A stretch of 13,856 nucleotides of DNA from PWVB01 sp964530185 (GCA_964530185.1 CAZHBB010000080.1:1-13856), one strand, 5' to 3'. Numbered from the stretch's first letter, positions 6,944 through 13,767 are shown. The notes: generated from the letters alone by a model not told the origin. Numbers and translations: made by a program.

Positions 6944-8520
6944 GTCAGACCACTGAGCAGGATCTCGCCCTGCTGCTGGAGGCTGCGGAGGCTATCGCGG
7001 GGCTGGAGACGGCCGAGGATGTGCTGTGGTATCTCGTTCGGGTGGTCCATGCGCACTTTGGGCCTGAGGCAGTCTCGGTGGCTCGGGTGGAGGAGGATGG
7101 CTCGCTCCTCTTCTGTGCGGCTCTAGGCGGCAAGGCCGAACAGGTGATCGGCATGCGCCTGCCGCCTGGCACGGGGATCGTGGGATGGGTTGCCGAACAT
7201 GGAACCACGCTCTGGGTGCCGAACGTGGCTGAGGATCCGCGCTTCTATGTGAGTGTGGATAAGAGCACAGGCTTCGAGACCCATGCCATCCTGGCGATTC
7301 CGATTGCGGTGCGGCGGCGTGTGCTGGCCGTGTTGGAGTTTATCAATCCCCTGCCCGGCGTCTCTGTGGAGGAGACCAGCGCCCTGGTGCAGGCTTTGGC
7401 CTTGCTGGCCGCTCCGGCTATTCAGAACGTGGAGCTGACCCGGCAGGTCACCCAGATACAGGAGCGCTATCGACGTCTGTTTGATCTGAACCCGGTTCCC
7501 ATCGTGGTCCTGGATGGTGCATGGCTGTTTCGGGAGTTCAACCAGGCTGCCTGCGAGACCCTGGGCCTGCAGCCCGAGGTGCCGGAGTCTCTGCGCCTGG
7601 AGCGCCTGGGGCTCGAGGCGGATCGTCTCCCTGAGTTAGCGCAGCGGGTGGCTGCAGGTGAGGTGATCACGTGGGAATATGAGATACCAGATCTGGGTCG
7701 TGTGGTAGAGGCACGTTTCAGCCAGTTGCATGGTTATGTGCCGGATGGCCCTACCTATCTGTGGATCGGCTATGATATCACGGATCGCGTGGCACAGGAG
7801 CGTACTCGACAGGAGCTGCTGAGCATGGTGGTCCATGACCTGCGTGCGCCGTTGGGCAACATCATCAGTGGGCTGGAGCTGCTCTTGACGGTCTATGAGG
7901 AGGGGGAGGAGGATCTGCCTTTTACGGAGATTCTCTCCATCAGCCTGCGGAGTGCCAGGCGTCTGGATCAGTTGGTCCATGATATCCTGGATATAGGGCG
8001 GCTGCAGGCCAGGGCGCGCAGCCTGCTGCTCACCGAGTTCGACGCGGGAGCGCTGGTGCGTGAGGCGGTTGAGACGGTCGTGGCCATGGCCGAACATTCC
8101 CACCAGACGGTGCGGATTGTGCTTCCGGAGGAGGAATCCGTGATGATGCAGGGAGACCTGGATCTCCTGCGGCGTGTGCTTGTCAACCTGCTGGACAACT
8201 CGGTCAAGCACACGCCGGAGGGAGGGTGGATCGAGGTGCGCGTCCAGCGCGAGGGCGACGTGGTGCACTTCAGCGTTACCAATAACGGCCCTCCCATTTC
8301 GCCGGCGTATCTCCCACATCTCTTTGAGCTGTATTTCACCGGTGAGTCCGGCAGGCGCCGTGGGACGGGCCTGGGGCTGGCGTTCTGTCGGCTGGCGGTT
8401 GAGGCCCATGGGGGGCGCATCTGGGTGGAGAATCCACCAGATAAGGGACCGACGTTCCATTTCACGATCCCTCAACCTCCCCTTGGTGAATCGGCTCATG
8501 GACAGGGAGACGCCGCGTGA
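6940..8520 (+). CDS. Soluble GAF-PAS sensor histidine kinase
   Basis: Hybrid-free sensor kinase of 526 residues with no signal peptide or membrane segment, so it senses cytoplasmic signals. Order: GAF domain (about 8-165, with GTGIVGWVAEHG and ILAIPIAVRRRVLAVLEF), a short helix, a PAS-like domain (about 176-285), the HisKA dimerisation helix with phospho-acceptor H299 in MVVHDLRAPLGN, and the HATPase domain with N-box LLRRVLVNLLDNSVKH (409-424; N416, N420), G1 region TNNGPPI (447-453) and G2 box GTGLGLAF (475-482). The G1 box has N and P in place of the usual D and second G, a variant seen in many active kinases. ATG overlaps the preceding stop (ATGA), with GAGGGGG 4 bases upstream. No response regulator is in the window, so it is an orphan kinase. 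The signal is unknown. Confidence 0.9.
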   Translation: MSQTTEQDLALLLEAAEAIAGLETAEDVLWYLVRVVHAHFGPEAVSVARVEEDGSLLFCAALGGKAEQVIGMRLPPGTGIVGWVAEHGTTLWVPNVAEDPRFYVSVDKSTGFETHAILAIPIAVRRRVLAVLEFINPLPGVSVEETSALVQALALLAAPAIQNVELTRQVTQIQERYRRLFDLNPVPIVVLDGAWLFREFNQAACETLGLQPEVPESLRLERLGLEADRLPELAQRVAAGEVITWEYEIPDLGRVVEARFSQLHGYVPDGPTYLWIGYDITDRVAQERTRQELLSMVVHDLRAPLGNIISGLELLLTVYEEGEEDLPFTEILSISLRSARRLDQLVHDILDIGRLQARARSLLLTEFDAGALVREAVETVVAMAEHSHQTVRIVLPEEESVMMQGDLDLLRRVLVNLLDNSVKHTPEGGWIEVRVQREGDVVHFSVTNNGPPISPAYLPHLFELYFTGESGRRRGTGLGLAFCRLAVEAHGGRIWVENPPDKGPTFHFTIPQPPLGESAHGQGDAA

Positions 8521-9773
8521 CCGTGCGCTGTTACTATTACGACGCGACCCTGCGTGAGTTTACCGCGCGCGTGCAGGCGCGCCGGGTCCTGCAGGACAGC
8601 GCGGGGGTCGAGAGGGAAGCCGTTTTGCTGGATCAGACGGCGTTCTATCCGACCTCAGGTGGCCAGCCCCACGACACCGGATGGCTTGCTGACGTGCCCG
8701 TGGTGGATGTCCAGGAGGGGGATGAGGGTGAGATCTGGCATCTGCTGGAGAGGCCGCTGCCCCCCGAGATCCACGTGGTCCAGGGTCGCATCGACTGGAC
8801 GCGCCGCTTTGATCACATGCAGCAGCACACCGGTCAGCATCTGCTGTCGGCCGCCTTTGCACGTCGCCTGGAGGCCGGGACCGTGGGCTTCCATCTGGGA
8901 CGCGAGGTGAGCACGATCGACCTGACGCTATCCAGCCTGACGTGGGAGGCCGCGGCTCAGGTGGAGCGTGAGGTGAACGAGGTGATCTGGCAGAACCGGC
9001 CGGTGACGGTGCATTTTGTGCAAGCCGACGCCGTCGGGCGCTTCCCACTGCGCAAGCCTCCCAAGGTGCAGGGGCAGGTGCGCATCGTGGTGGTGGATAG
9101 CTATGACGCCTCGGCCTGTGGCGGAACCCATGTGCGTGCCACCGGTGAGATAGGGGTGGTGAAGATCGTCGGTATCGAGCACTACAAAGGGGGGAGCCGG
9201 GTGCGGTTCCTGTGCGGTGGACGCGCGTTTGGAGATTACCAGGCGCGACTGGACACTTTGCGCAACGCAGCTCAGATGCTCACGGTGGGAATGGGTGAAG
9301 TCCCCGAGGCCATCTCACGTCTTCAGCAGGAGCTGCAAGCTGTGCGTCGTGCTTACGCGGGGGTCCGTCAGCAGTTGCTGGACTACCGCGCCCGCGAGCT
9401 GTCTGCTGCTGCCCCCCAGGTCGGGGATGTGCGGCTCGTGGCGGGCTATTGGCAGGACAAGGACGCCGCCTATGTGCGTGCACTGGCACTGCGTCTGCGG
9501 GAGGAGCCGCGGCTGGTAGTGCTGTTGGCTGCCCCCACCTCCAAAGGCGTTCATCTGATCTGTGCCCGCAGTGAGGAGTTGACAGAGGTGGATGCTCGTG
9601 CGGTGTTGCGGGAGGCATTGGGGATGTTGGGGGGACGCGGTGGGGGAAGTCCTGCGCTTGCGCAAGGGGGTGCCCCGGCTTGCCCGCCTTCGGAGGTCTG
9701 GCGGGCTATGGTGGAGGCCCTGCAGCACAGCGGGTTCGAGGTAGAGGATCTCCATGATATGGGTAAGTCTTAG
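8517..9773 (+). CDS. alaX: AlaX-type alanyl-tRNA editing protein with DHHA1 domain
   Basis: Free-standing homologue of the editing half of alanyl-tRNA synthetase, expected to hydrolyse mischarged Ser- or Gly-tRNA(Ala) in the cytoplasm. 418 residues: an N-terminal beta-barrel (about 1-95, with AFYPTSGGQPHDTG at 42-55), the editing domain with the zinc site H104-x3-H108 (HTGQH) and C201-x3-H205 (CGGTH), a coiled-coil helix (about 262-297) and a C-terminal DHHA1 domain ending in GGRGGGSPALAQGG (372-385). All four zinc ligands are present, and the length matches the long AlaX class. The catalytic aminoacylation domain of AlaRS is absent, so it cannot charge tRNA. The GTG start overlaps the kinase stop by 4 bases and has AGGGAGA 6 bases upstream; a second in-frame GTG lies at 8523. 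Confidence 0.88.
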   Translation: MTVRCYYYDATLREFTARVQARRVLQDSAGVEREAVLLDQTAFYPTSGGQPHDTGWLADVPVVDVQEGDEGEIWHLLERPLPPEIHVVQGRIDWTRRFDHMQQHTGQHLLSAAFARRLEAGTVGFHLGREVSTIDLTLSSLTWEAAAQVEREVNEVIWQNRPVTVHFVQADAVGRFPLRKPPKVQGQVRIVVVDSYDASACGGTHVRATGEIGVVKIVGIEHYKGGSRVRFLCGGRAFGDYQARLDTLRNAAQMLTVGMGEVPEAISRLQQELQAVRRAYAGVRQQLLDYRARELSAAAPQVGDVRLVAGYWQDKDAAYVRALALRLREEPRLVVLLAAPTSKGVHLICARSEELTEVDARAVLREALGMLGGRGGGSPALAQGGAPACPPSEVWRAMVEALQHSGFEVEDLHDMGKS

Positions 9774-9801
9774 GGATAAGACCACCGTGGAGGTGTGAGC
9801 G

Positions 9802-10695
9802 GTGAGGGAAGTTGCAGAGGGTGTCTTCGTCGAATCGTTTTACGCTCCTTACAATCTGACGCTTATCAGGACATCGTTGGGGGCGATCGTGGTCGACCTG
9901 CCGCCTGATCCTTTTCAGGCGGAACGTTGGTTGAGGGAGGCGGAGGAGGCAGGGGGAGGGGTTCGCTACGTCGTCCTGACCGACGGCGGCCTGGCTCGCC
10001 AGTTTGGGGCCATAAGCATAGGCTATGGTGTGCCTATCATCGCTGCCGAGGAAACGCTGCGCATCATCCAGACCTACTATGGGGATGAGCGGGTAGCGCG
10101 TGAGTTCGCCGAGGCCTTCAATGCCCACTGTCCTTACGCGCAGACAGAGGGTGAGCTGGTGCTGCCGCCGCGACCGGCGTTGGCTTTCAACCACAGCTTC
10201 GCGTTCCACGATGATGGCCGGGAGATCAGCTTTGAGGTGATCAACGGAGTCCGCCGGGGGAGCCTATGGGTCCTCGTGCGGGATGTGGGGGTGCTGATTG
10301 CCGGGGAGACGGTGGTGGCTGACGGGGTGCCGGACATGTCCGAGACGCCGGACTCGGCGGCCTGGCTATCCACCATGACGGTGTTGGCCCATCGCGCTGC
10401 GGTGCGGGGGATCGTCCCCGGCCGTGGGCCGTTCCTCCGCAGCCGGGCTGCACTGGAGCCCCAGCGCGAGTTCATGCGCGTCATGCGGCGTACGGCCAGG
10501 ACGCTTGCCCGTCCCAGGGGGGACGGACTGGGCCTGGCGCAGGCGGCCCGTGAACTGGGACAGGCGTTCTTCAACGCGGGGGGCGCCGCCGCCGTGGACC
10601 AGATCAAGGCCGGGCTGGTCCACCTGGTGGAGGAGGTCCAGCGGAGCCGGGCACAGCCTCAGGAGGAGAGCCCATCGTTGGAAGAAAGGGCATAA
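9802..10695 (+). CDS. Metallo-beta-lactamase-like protein lacking metal ligands
   Basis: A 297-residue protein whose first 210 residues follow the MBL-fold plan: VAEGVFVESFYAPYNLTLIRT, GAIVVDLPPDPFQAERWL, a YVVLT strand (56-60), DVGVLIAGETVV (161-172) and GIVPGRGP (203-210). In active enzymes the YVVLT strand runs into HxHxDH; here it runs into D61-GGLA with no histidine. The D of the usual GGD motif is E169, and the last histidine (PGHG) is R208. It is therefore probably catalytically dead or uses another chemistry. The C-terminus (about 215-295) is helical. GTG start with GGAGG 8 bases upstream; 28 bases after alaX, so likely the last gene of the kinase operon. Fold assignment is by pattern only. 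Confidence 0.65.
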   Translation: MREVAEGVFVESFYAPYNLTLIRTSLGAIVVDLPPDPFQAERWLREAEEAGGGVRYVVLTDGGLARQFGAISIGYGVPIIAAEETLRIIQTYYGDERVAREFAEAFNAHCPYAQTEGELVLPPRPALAFNHSFAFHDDGREISFEVINGVRRGSLWVLVRDVGVLIAGETVVADGVPDMSETPDSAAWLSTMTVLAHRAAVRGIVPGRGPFLRSRAALEPQREFMRVMRRTARTLARPRGDGLGLAQAARELGQAFFNAGGAAAVDQIKAGLVHLVEEVQRSRAQPQEESPSLEERA

Positions 10696-10790
10696 GGGTC
10701 CTCTGGCGATGCCCTGTGTCTGAGGGTGTCGCCCTCTGATCAAGCGTGTTGCGCTGCCAGGGCTGTAGAGCAGTGCAACAGGTCGGGCCC
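10696..10790. other. Convergent intergenic region with hairpins
   Basis: Ninety-five bases between two converging genes. It holds three weak-to-moderate inverted repeats: AGGGCAT/ATGCCCT (10687-10693 with 10709-10715, across the upstream stop codon), GAGGG/CCCTC (10722-10736), and the stronger 11-bp stem at 10747-10780 listed separately. None is followed by a T-tract on either strand. Confidence 0.5.
10747..10780. terminator. Possible bidirectional terminator hairpin
   Basis: Arms TGTTGCGCTGC (10747-10757) and GCAGTGCAACA (10770-10780) pair over 11 bp with one G-U wobble on the plus-strand RNA (A-C on the minus strand) around a 12-base loop. It lies between converging transcripts, where a terminator is expected. 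It lacks a U-run, so it is not a canonical intrinsic terminator. Confidence 0.4.
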
Positions 10791-11294
10791 TCAGGACCCG
10801 AGTGAGGGCAGCCCAGCCTCGATGCCCAGGTAGCGCGCCAGGTGTTCCAGCGCCGCTTTAGCGGCTCGCTGGTTGTTCTCGTGGCGGTTGCCGGGGAAGT
10901 GATGCCGCCAGCAGCGGCGCTCCCCGGGGGCTGCCAGGGCGATGTAGTAAAGGCCCAGCGGCTTGGTCTCGGTCGCGCCGGTCGGTCCGGCGATCCCTGT
11001 GATGCTCAGGGCCACCTGGGCATGAGTGGCCTGACGAACCCCCTCGGCCATCTCCAGGGCGACCTGGACGCTGACCGCGCCCCAGCGCTCTAATGAGGCC
11101 TCCTGGACGCCTAGCAGCCTGGTCTTGACCTCATTGGCATAGGCGATGACGCCGCCCCAGAAAAAGGCGGAGCACCCCGGGACCTCGGTGATAAGATGAC
11201 CCAGCAGGCCGCCGGTGGCTGATTCGGCCACGGCAAGCCGCCATGCGCGTGCTGTCAGACGTGTGCCAATCCTCTTGACCAGTTCCCTCGTCAT
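10791..11294 (-). CDS. pncC: CinA C-terminal-type nicotinamide-nucleotide amidase
   Basis: PncC hydrolyses nicotinamide mononucleotide to nicotinate mononucleotide plus ammonia in the NAD recycling pathway (cytoplasm). 167 residues, the usual length of the stand-alone CinA-C domain. Signatures: AVAESATGG (21-29) with the likely nucleophile S25, WGGVIAYANEVKTRLLGV (46-63) with Y52 and K57 of the family's active site, GAVSVQVALEMAEGVR (72-87) and ITGIAGPTGATETKPLG (98-114). The position after the nucleophile is Ala rather than the common Cys (SCTGG). The ATG has GAGGT on the minus strand 9 bases upstream, overlapping the stop of the VWA gene, so the two genes are coupled. The N-terminal molybdopterin-like domain of full CinA is absent. 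Confidence 0.88.
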   Translation of the reverse strand: MTRELVKRIGTRLTARAWRLAVAESATGGLLGHLITEVPGCSAFFWGGVIAYANEVKTRLLGVQEASLERWGAVSVQVALEMAEGVRQATHAQVALSITGIAGPTGATETKPLGLYYIALAAPGERRCWRHHFPGNRHENNQRAAKAALEHLARYLGIEAGLPSLGS

Positions 11295-11306
11295 GTCCCC
11301 TTGACC

Positions 11307-12221
11307 TCAGTTTCTCAGTTGAGTGCGGACGGTGGCCAGCAGATGGGGGGTCTGGAGCGCCGCCAGGTTGTGACACTCGCCGCCCAGGTGCTCGGCCAGC
11401 GCATGTGCCAATCCCTTGTCGTAGTCCGCTGATTCCATGTTGATCACGATGGATTTGATCTTGGCCTCACGGATGCGCTCGGCAATCATGTATGCCTCCA
11501 CCTGTGGGGGCTGATCGCCCATGGAGACGTTGCCGGCCCCATCGGTCAGGATGACCAGGAGCGGCATGAGCTCGGGATGCCGCCGCCATTCCTGCATGAT
11601 GGTCTGATAGGCCAGCCACAGGCCGGCCGCCAGGGGGGTCTTCCCCCCCACGGGCAGGTTGGCCAGGCGCTTCTGCGCGAGCTCCACGCTGTTGGTGGGA
11701 GGCAGCACCAGCGTGGCTCGATCCTTCTGGAAGACCACCAGTCCCACACGGTCACGCCGCTGATAAGCGTCAGTCAGGAGCGAAAGCACGGCGCCTTTGG
11801 TGGCCTCCATGCGCTCCGAGACGGCCATGGACCAGGAGGCGTCCACCGCAAAGATGATGAGGTTGGCGGCCCGCCGCACCCGTATCTTCTTCTGGTAGTC
11901 TGTCGGGCGTACGTGAAAGGCCGGTCCTGTGGGCGGCCCGCTGGGCTTGCGCTGCCGGCGTTGCCGCTGGTAGGGCGCTGCCGCCCGCAGCGTGGCATCA
12001 AAGGCCAGGTCAGAGGCATCTCCTGGCGTTGGCCTGAAACTCGCATAGCGTCCTCGCTTGCGCGTGGTGCGGGTCCGGCTGCGTCGACCGCCGGTGGCCC
12101 GCGTTCGGCGGTCGGCCGCGGTCTCCAGCCGGCCAGGTTTGAAGAGCTCGCTGGGCCTGATGAGCTTGCCGCCCTCCCACCAGCGGCCCTGGGTGGGCCA
12201 CCTGGGGGTGTTCTGCTCCAT
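11307..12221 (-). CDS. ChlD-like VWA protein (linker plus VWA half only)
   Basis: A 304-residue protein matching the C-terminal half of magnesium/cobalt chelatase subunit D. Residues 36-110 are the basic linker with GRRSRTRTTRKRGRY (45-59) and DLAFDATLRAAAPYQ (71-85), features of ChlD-type proteins; residues 119-300 are a von Willebrand A domain with MIDAS D127-x-S129-x-S131 (DASWSM), RRDRVGLVVF (155-164), LPPTNSVELAQKRL (173-186), T195 in GGKTPLAAGL, and D227 in LTDGAGN. The N-terminal inactive AAA+ domain of ChlD is missing. DASWSM carries Trp where relatives have Gly. The ATG at 12221 has no SD, and the hairpin region at 12226-12279 lies directly upstream. Probably partners with the ChlI-like ATPase upstream. 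Not evidence of photosynthesis: such pairs occur in non-phototrophs, and no BchH/CobN subunit is seen. Confidence 0.8.
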   Translation of the reverse strand: MEQNTPRWPTQGRWWEGGKLIRPSELFKPGRLETAADRRTRATGGRRSRTRTTRKRGRYASFRPTPGDASDLAFDATLRAAAPYQRQRRQRKPSGPPTGPAFHVRPTDYQKKIRVRRAANLIIFAVDASWSMAVSERMEATKGAVLSLLTDAYQRRDRVGLVVFQKDRATLVLPPTNSVELAQKRLANLPVGGKTPLAAGLWLAYQTIMQEWRRHPELMPLLVILTDGAGNVSMGDQPPQVEAYMIAERIREAKIKSIVINMESADYDKGLAHALAEHLGGECHNLAALQTPHLLATVRTQLRN

Positions 12222-12225
12222 GGGA

Positions 12226-12279
12226 AGCGGTTGAGGCGAGCTGTCGGTTGAGGACTGTTGATCGCTCGCCTCAACCGCT
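12226..12279 (-). promoter_or_regulatory. Intergenic inverted repeat with competing hairpins
   Basis: A perfect 15-bp inverted repeat, 12226-12240 with 12265-12279, spans the stop codon of the ChlI-like gene and ends 4 bases before the ATG of the VWA gene. Inside the 24-base loop, 12245-12253 (CGGTTGAGG on plus) repeats 12228-12236, so the same distal arm (12269-12277) can pair with either copy. The mRNA can thus form a 15-bp stem that buries the region ahead of the start, or a 9-bp stem that leaves it free. The pairing is seen in the sequence; regulatory use is inference. Confidence 0.55.
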
Positions 12280-13402
12280 ACGCTTTTTTTCTCTGTTCCC
12301 CCGCCCGAAGCCTTTCCTCTTCCAGGATGGTCGCCTGGGGCTTGGGGTGATCCCCCTCCTCGGCGCGCTGACGTGCCTGGTCGATCATGGTGCCCAGCTC
12401 GTCCAGGGATGCCTGGACCTCATCGAAGGGACGCCGCTTGAGACGATGGGGTAGGGCCAGTTCGGCGGCCACCAGGATGTCGCGGTCGGTGATGGCCTCG
12501 CGCTGCTCCCATGCTGCATGGGCCACGGCGGTCTTCAGGATGACCAGGTCGCCGCGATGCCCGTCGACCCCCAGGTTGGCCGTCATCTCGGCGATGGTGG
12601 CCATGTCGGCGTGAGTGTAACGGACATGGGGCAGGAGGGCGCGCGCCTGCTCGATGCGCTGGGCCAGCATGTGCTCTTGCGGGGCCCATTCCTCGCAGAA
12701 GGCCTCCCCGTCCTGTTCGAAGGCCAGATTCCGCTCCATGATCAACACCCTGGCCTGCGCGTCGTGCACGCTCACCACGTCTACGCATAGTGCGAAACGG
12801 TCCAGAAGCTGAGGGCGCAGGTCGCCCTCCTCGGGGTTCATGGTGCCCACCAGGATGAAGCGGGCCGGATGCTGGAAAGAGATACCCTCCCGCTCCACGG
12901 TGTTGACCCCCATGGCGGCGGCGTCCAGCAGCACGTCCACGATGTGATCGTCCAGCAGGTTGACCTCATCGACGTAGAGGATGCCACGGTTCGCTGCGGC
13001 CAAAACGCCAGGCTCAAAGCGACGCTCCCCATGCTGGATAGCGCGTTCGATGTCCAGCGTACCCACCACGCGATCCTCAGTGGCCCCGATGGGCAGCTCC
13101 ACAAAGGGAACTTTCCTGGTGACCCAGGGCAGGGGACCTTCCGCAGCCCGCGCCCGGCACCGCGTACACCAGGCCGCGGGCTGGTCGGGGTCGCAATTGA
13201 AGGCGTCATCGGCCACCACTTTGATGTCGGGCAGCAGGGCTGCCAGCCCGCGTGCGGCGGTGGATTTGGCCGTGCCCCGCTCGCCACGGATGAGGACACC
13301 CCCGATGCGGAAGTTGATGGCTGTGAGGATCAGCGCCCGTTTCATCCGCTCCTGGTTGACGATCGCTGTAAATGGATAGACAAGACGTCCGTTCCCTGTC
13401 AC
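12278..13402 (-). CDS. ChlI/BchI-like AAA+ ATPase (Mg-chelatase family)
   Basis: ATPase subunit resembling magnesium-chelatase ChlI/BchI and putative cobaltochelatase subunits. In true chelatases it powers metal insertion with a D-type VWA partner; many relatives in non-phototrophs are unassigned. 374 residues: YPFTAIVNQERMKRAL (9-24), Walker A GERGTAKS (40-47), a cysteine set C70, C79, C82 (CDPD...WCTRC), LPIGATEDRVVGTLD (103-117), Walker B ILYVDEVNLL (141-150), sensor-1 TMNPEEGDLRPQLLDRF (187-203) with arginine R202. I choose the GTG at 13402: it has AGGAGGG 3 bases upstream and leads straight into the conserved domain. The frame stays open to an ATG at 13570, but that would read through the promoter and leader hairpin. 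First gene of the minus-strand operon; 56 bases precede the VWA gene. Confidence 0.87.
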   Translation of the reverse strand: MTGNGRLVYPFTAIVNQERMKRALILTAINFRIGGVLIRGERGTAKSTAARGLAALLPDIKVVADDAFNCDPDQPAAWCTRCRARAAEGPLPWVTRKVPFVELPIGATEDRVVGTLDIERAIQHGERRFEPGVLAAANRGILYVDEVNLLDDHIVDVLLDAAAMGVNTVEREGISFQHPARFILVGTMNPEEGDLRPQLLDRFALCVDVVSVHDAQARVLIMERNLAFEQDGEAFCEEWAPQEHMLAQRIEQARALLPHVRYTHADMATIAEMTANLGVDGHRGDLVILKTAVAHAAWEQREAITDRDILVAAELALPHRLKRRPFDEVQASLDELGTMIDQARQRAEEGDHPKPQATILEEERLRAGEQRKKA

Positions 13403-13412
13403 AGTCCCTCCT

Positions 13413-13439
13413 TGTACCCGATCTGTGAGGTCGGGTACA
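13413..13439 (-). promoter_or_regulatory. Leader hairpin / operator-like inverted repeat
   Basis: TGTACCCGA (13413-13421) and TCGGGTACA (13431-13439) are perfect 9-bp reverse complements around a 9-base loop. The element lies between the predicted start site of the ChlI-like operon (about 13447) and its Shine-Dalgarno sequence (13406-13412). It directly abuts the SD, so it could be an operator for a dimeric repressor or an RNA hairpin controlling translation. Confidence 0.55.
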
Positions 13440-13453
13440 TGCCTTACGTCTTC

Positions 13454-13462
13454 ATTGTACCA
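13454..13462 (-). promoter_or_regulatory. Extended -10 promoter for the chelatase-like operon
   Basis: On the minus strand this reads TGGTACAAT: a TG-N extension followed by TACAAT (5 of 6 with consensus). No recognisable -35 hexamer lies 16-18 bases upstream. The predicted start is about 13447, giving a leader of about 45 bases. The weak -35 is compatible with dependence on an activator. Confidence 0.45.
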
Positions 13463-13501
13463 CGCCTTTGCCCTTCGCCCTGGAGAATCAAGCGTGTACG
13501 C

Positions 13502-13517
13502 ACGGTGACTGTCACCT
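13502..13517. promoter_or_regulatory. Palindromic element, copy 1
   Basis: ACGGTGACTGTCACCT contains GGTGAC-T-GTCACC, a perfect 6-bp inverted repeat with a single central base (13504-13516). It is the exact reverse complement of copy 2 at 13583-13598 over all 16 bases. Its centre is about 63 bases upstream of the predicted operon start, a usual class I activator position. Confidence 0.6.
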
Positions 13518-13582
13518 TGATGGATGGGTGGCGTATGCGGAGCATCGCTTGCGGTGGCGGCTCTCGGCAAAGGCCTTGACAG

Positions 13583-13598
13583 AGGTGACAGTCACCGT
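13583..13598. promoter_or_regulatory. Palindromic element, copy 2
   Basis: AGGTGACAGTCACCGT contains GGTGAC-A-GTCACC (13584-13596), in inverted orientation to copy 1. Centres are 80 bases apart. A TTGACA hexamer (13576-13581) stands just to its left, but no -10 follows at the right distance. It could be a second operator or one end of an inverted-repeat element. Confidence 0.6.
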
Positions 13599-13767
13599 CT
13601 CTCCTCTAGGCTCCCTGTATACCCGTGCCACGCCCGTCGCTACGCCTCCTCGCAGCCCGACCGGAGACCGAGACGTGGGATGCACTCCCATCCGTCGTCT
13701 GAGCATCATCATTACAGTGCTCTGCGGGATGGAGAGGTCTCGGCCATTTGACAGGGGAGGTTATTCT

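Noticed and set aside
8278..8298. Degenerate G1 box (NNGPPI) suggesting a dead histidine kinase.
   Set aside because: This variant is common in active HATPase domains, and the H-box, N-box and G2 box are intact.
7636..8499. A 287-codon minus-strand open frame opposite the histidine kinase.
   Set aside because: Antisense to well-conserved HisKA/HATPase motifs, and no recognisable domain of its own.
12226..12290. A plus-strand intrinsic terminator: the 15-bp hairpin followed by a run of seven T at 12284-12290.
   Set aside because: No plus-strand gene reads into it, and the loop is 24 bases. The T-run encodes the lysine-rich end of the ATPase on the minus strand. An antisense transcript would be needed to make it meaningful.
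10791..13402. A photosynthetic (bacteriochlorophyll) gene cluster.
   Set aside because: Only ChlI-like and VWA proteins are present. There is no BchH, no other pigment gene and no reaction-centre gene. Such pairs are frequent in non-phototrophs.
13403..13570. Upstream start of the ChlI-like ATPase at ATG 13570.
   Set aside because: The added residues are not conserved-looking and would cross the predicted promoter, hairpin and palindrome copy 1. GTG 13402 has AGGAGGG just upstream.
13524..13751. Short plus-strand open frame of 75 codons, and a 63-codon minus frame at 13606-13797.
   Set aside because: No ribosome binding site, no motif and atypical composition. They overlap palindromes and repeats in a region that looks regulatory.
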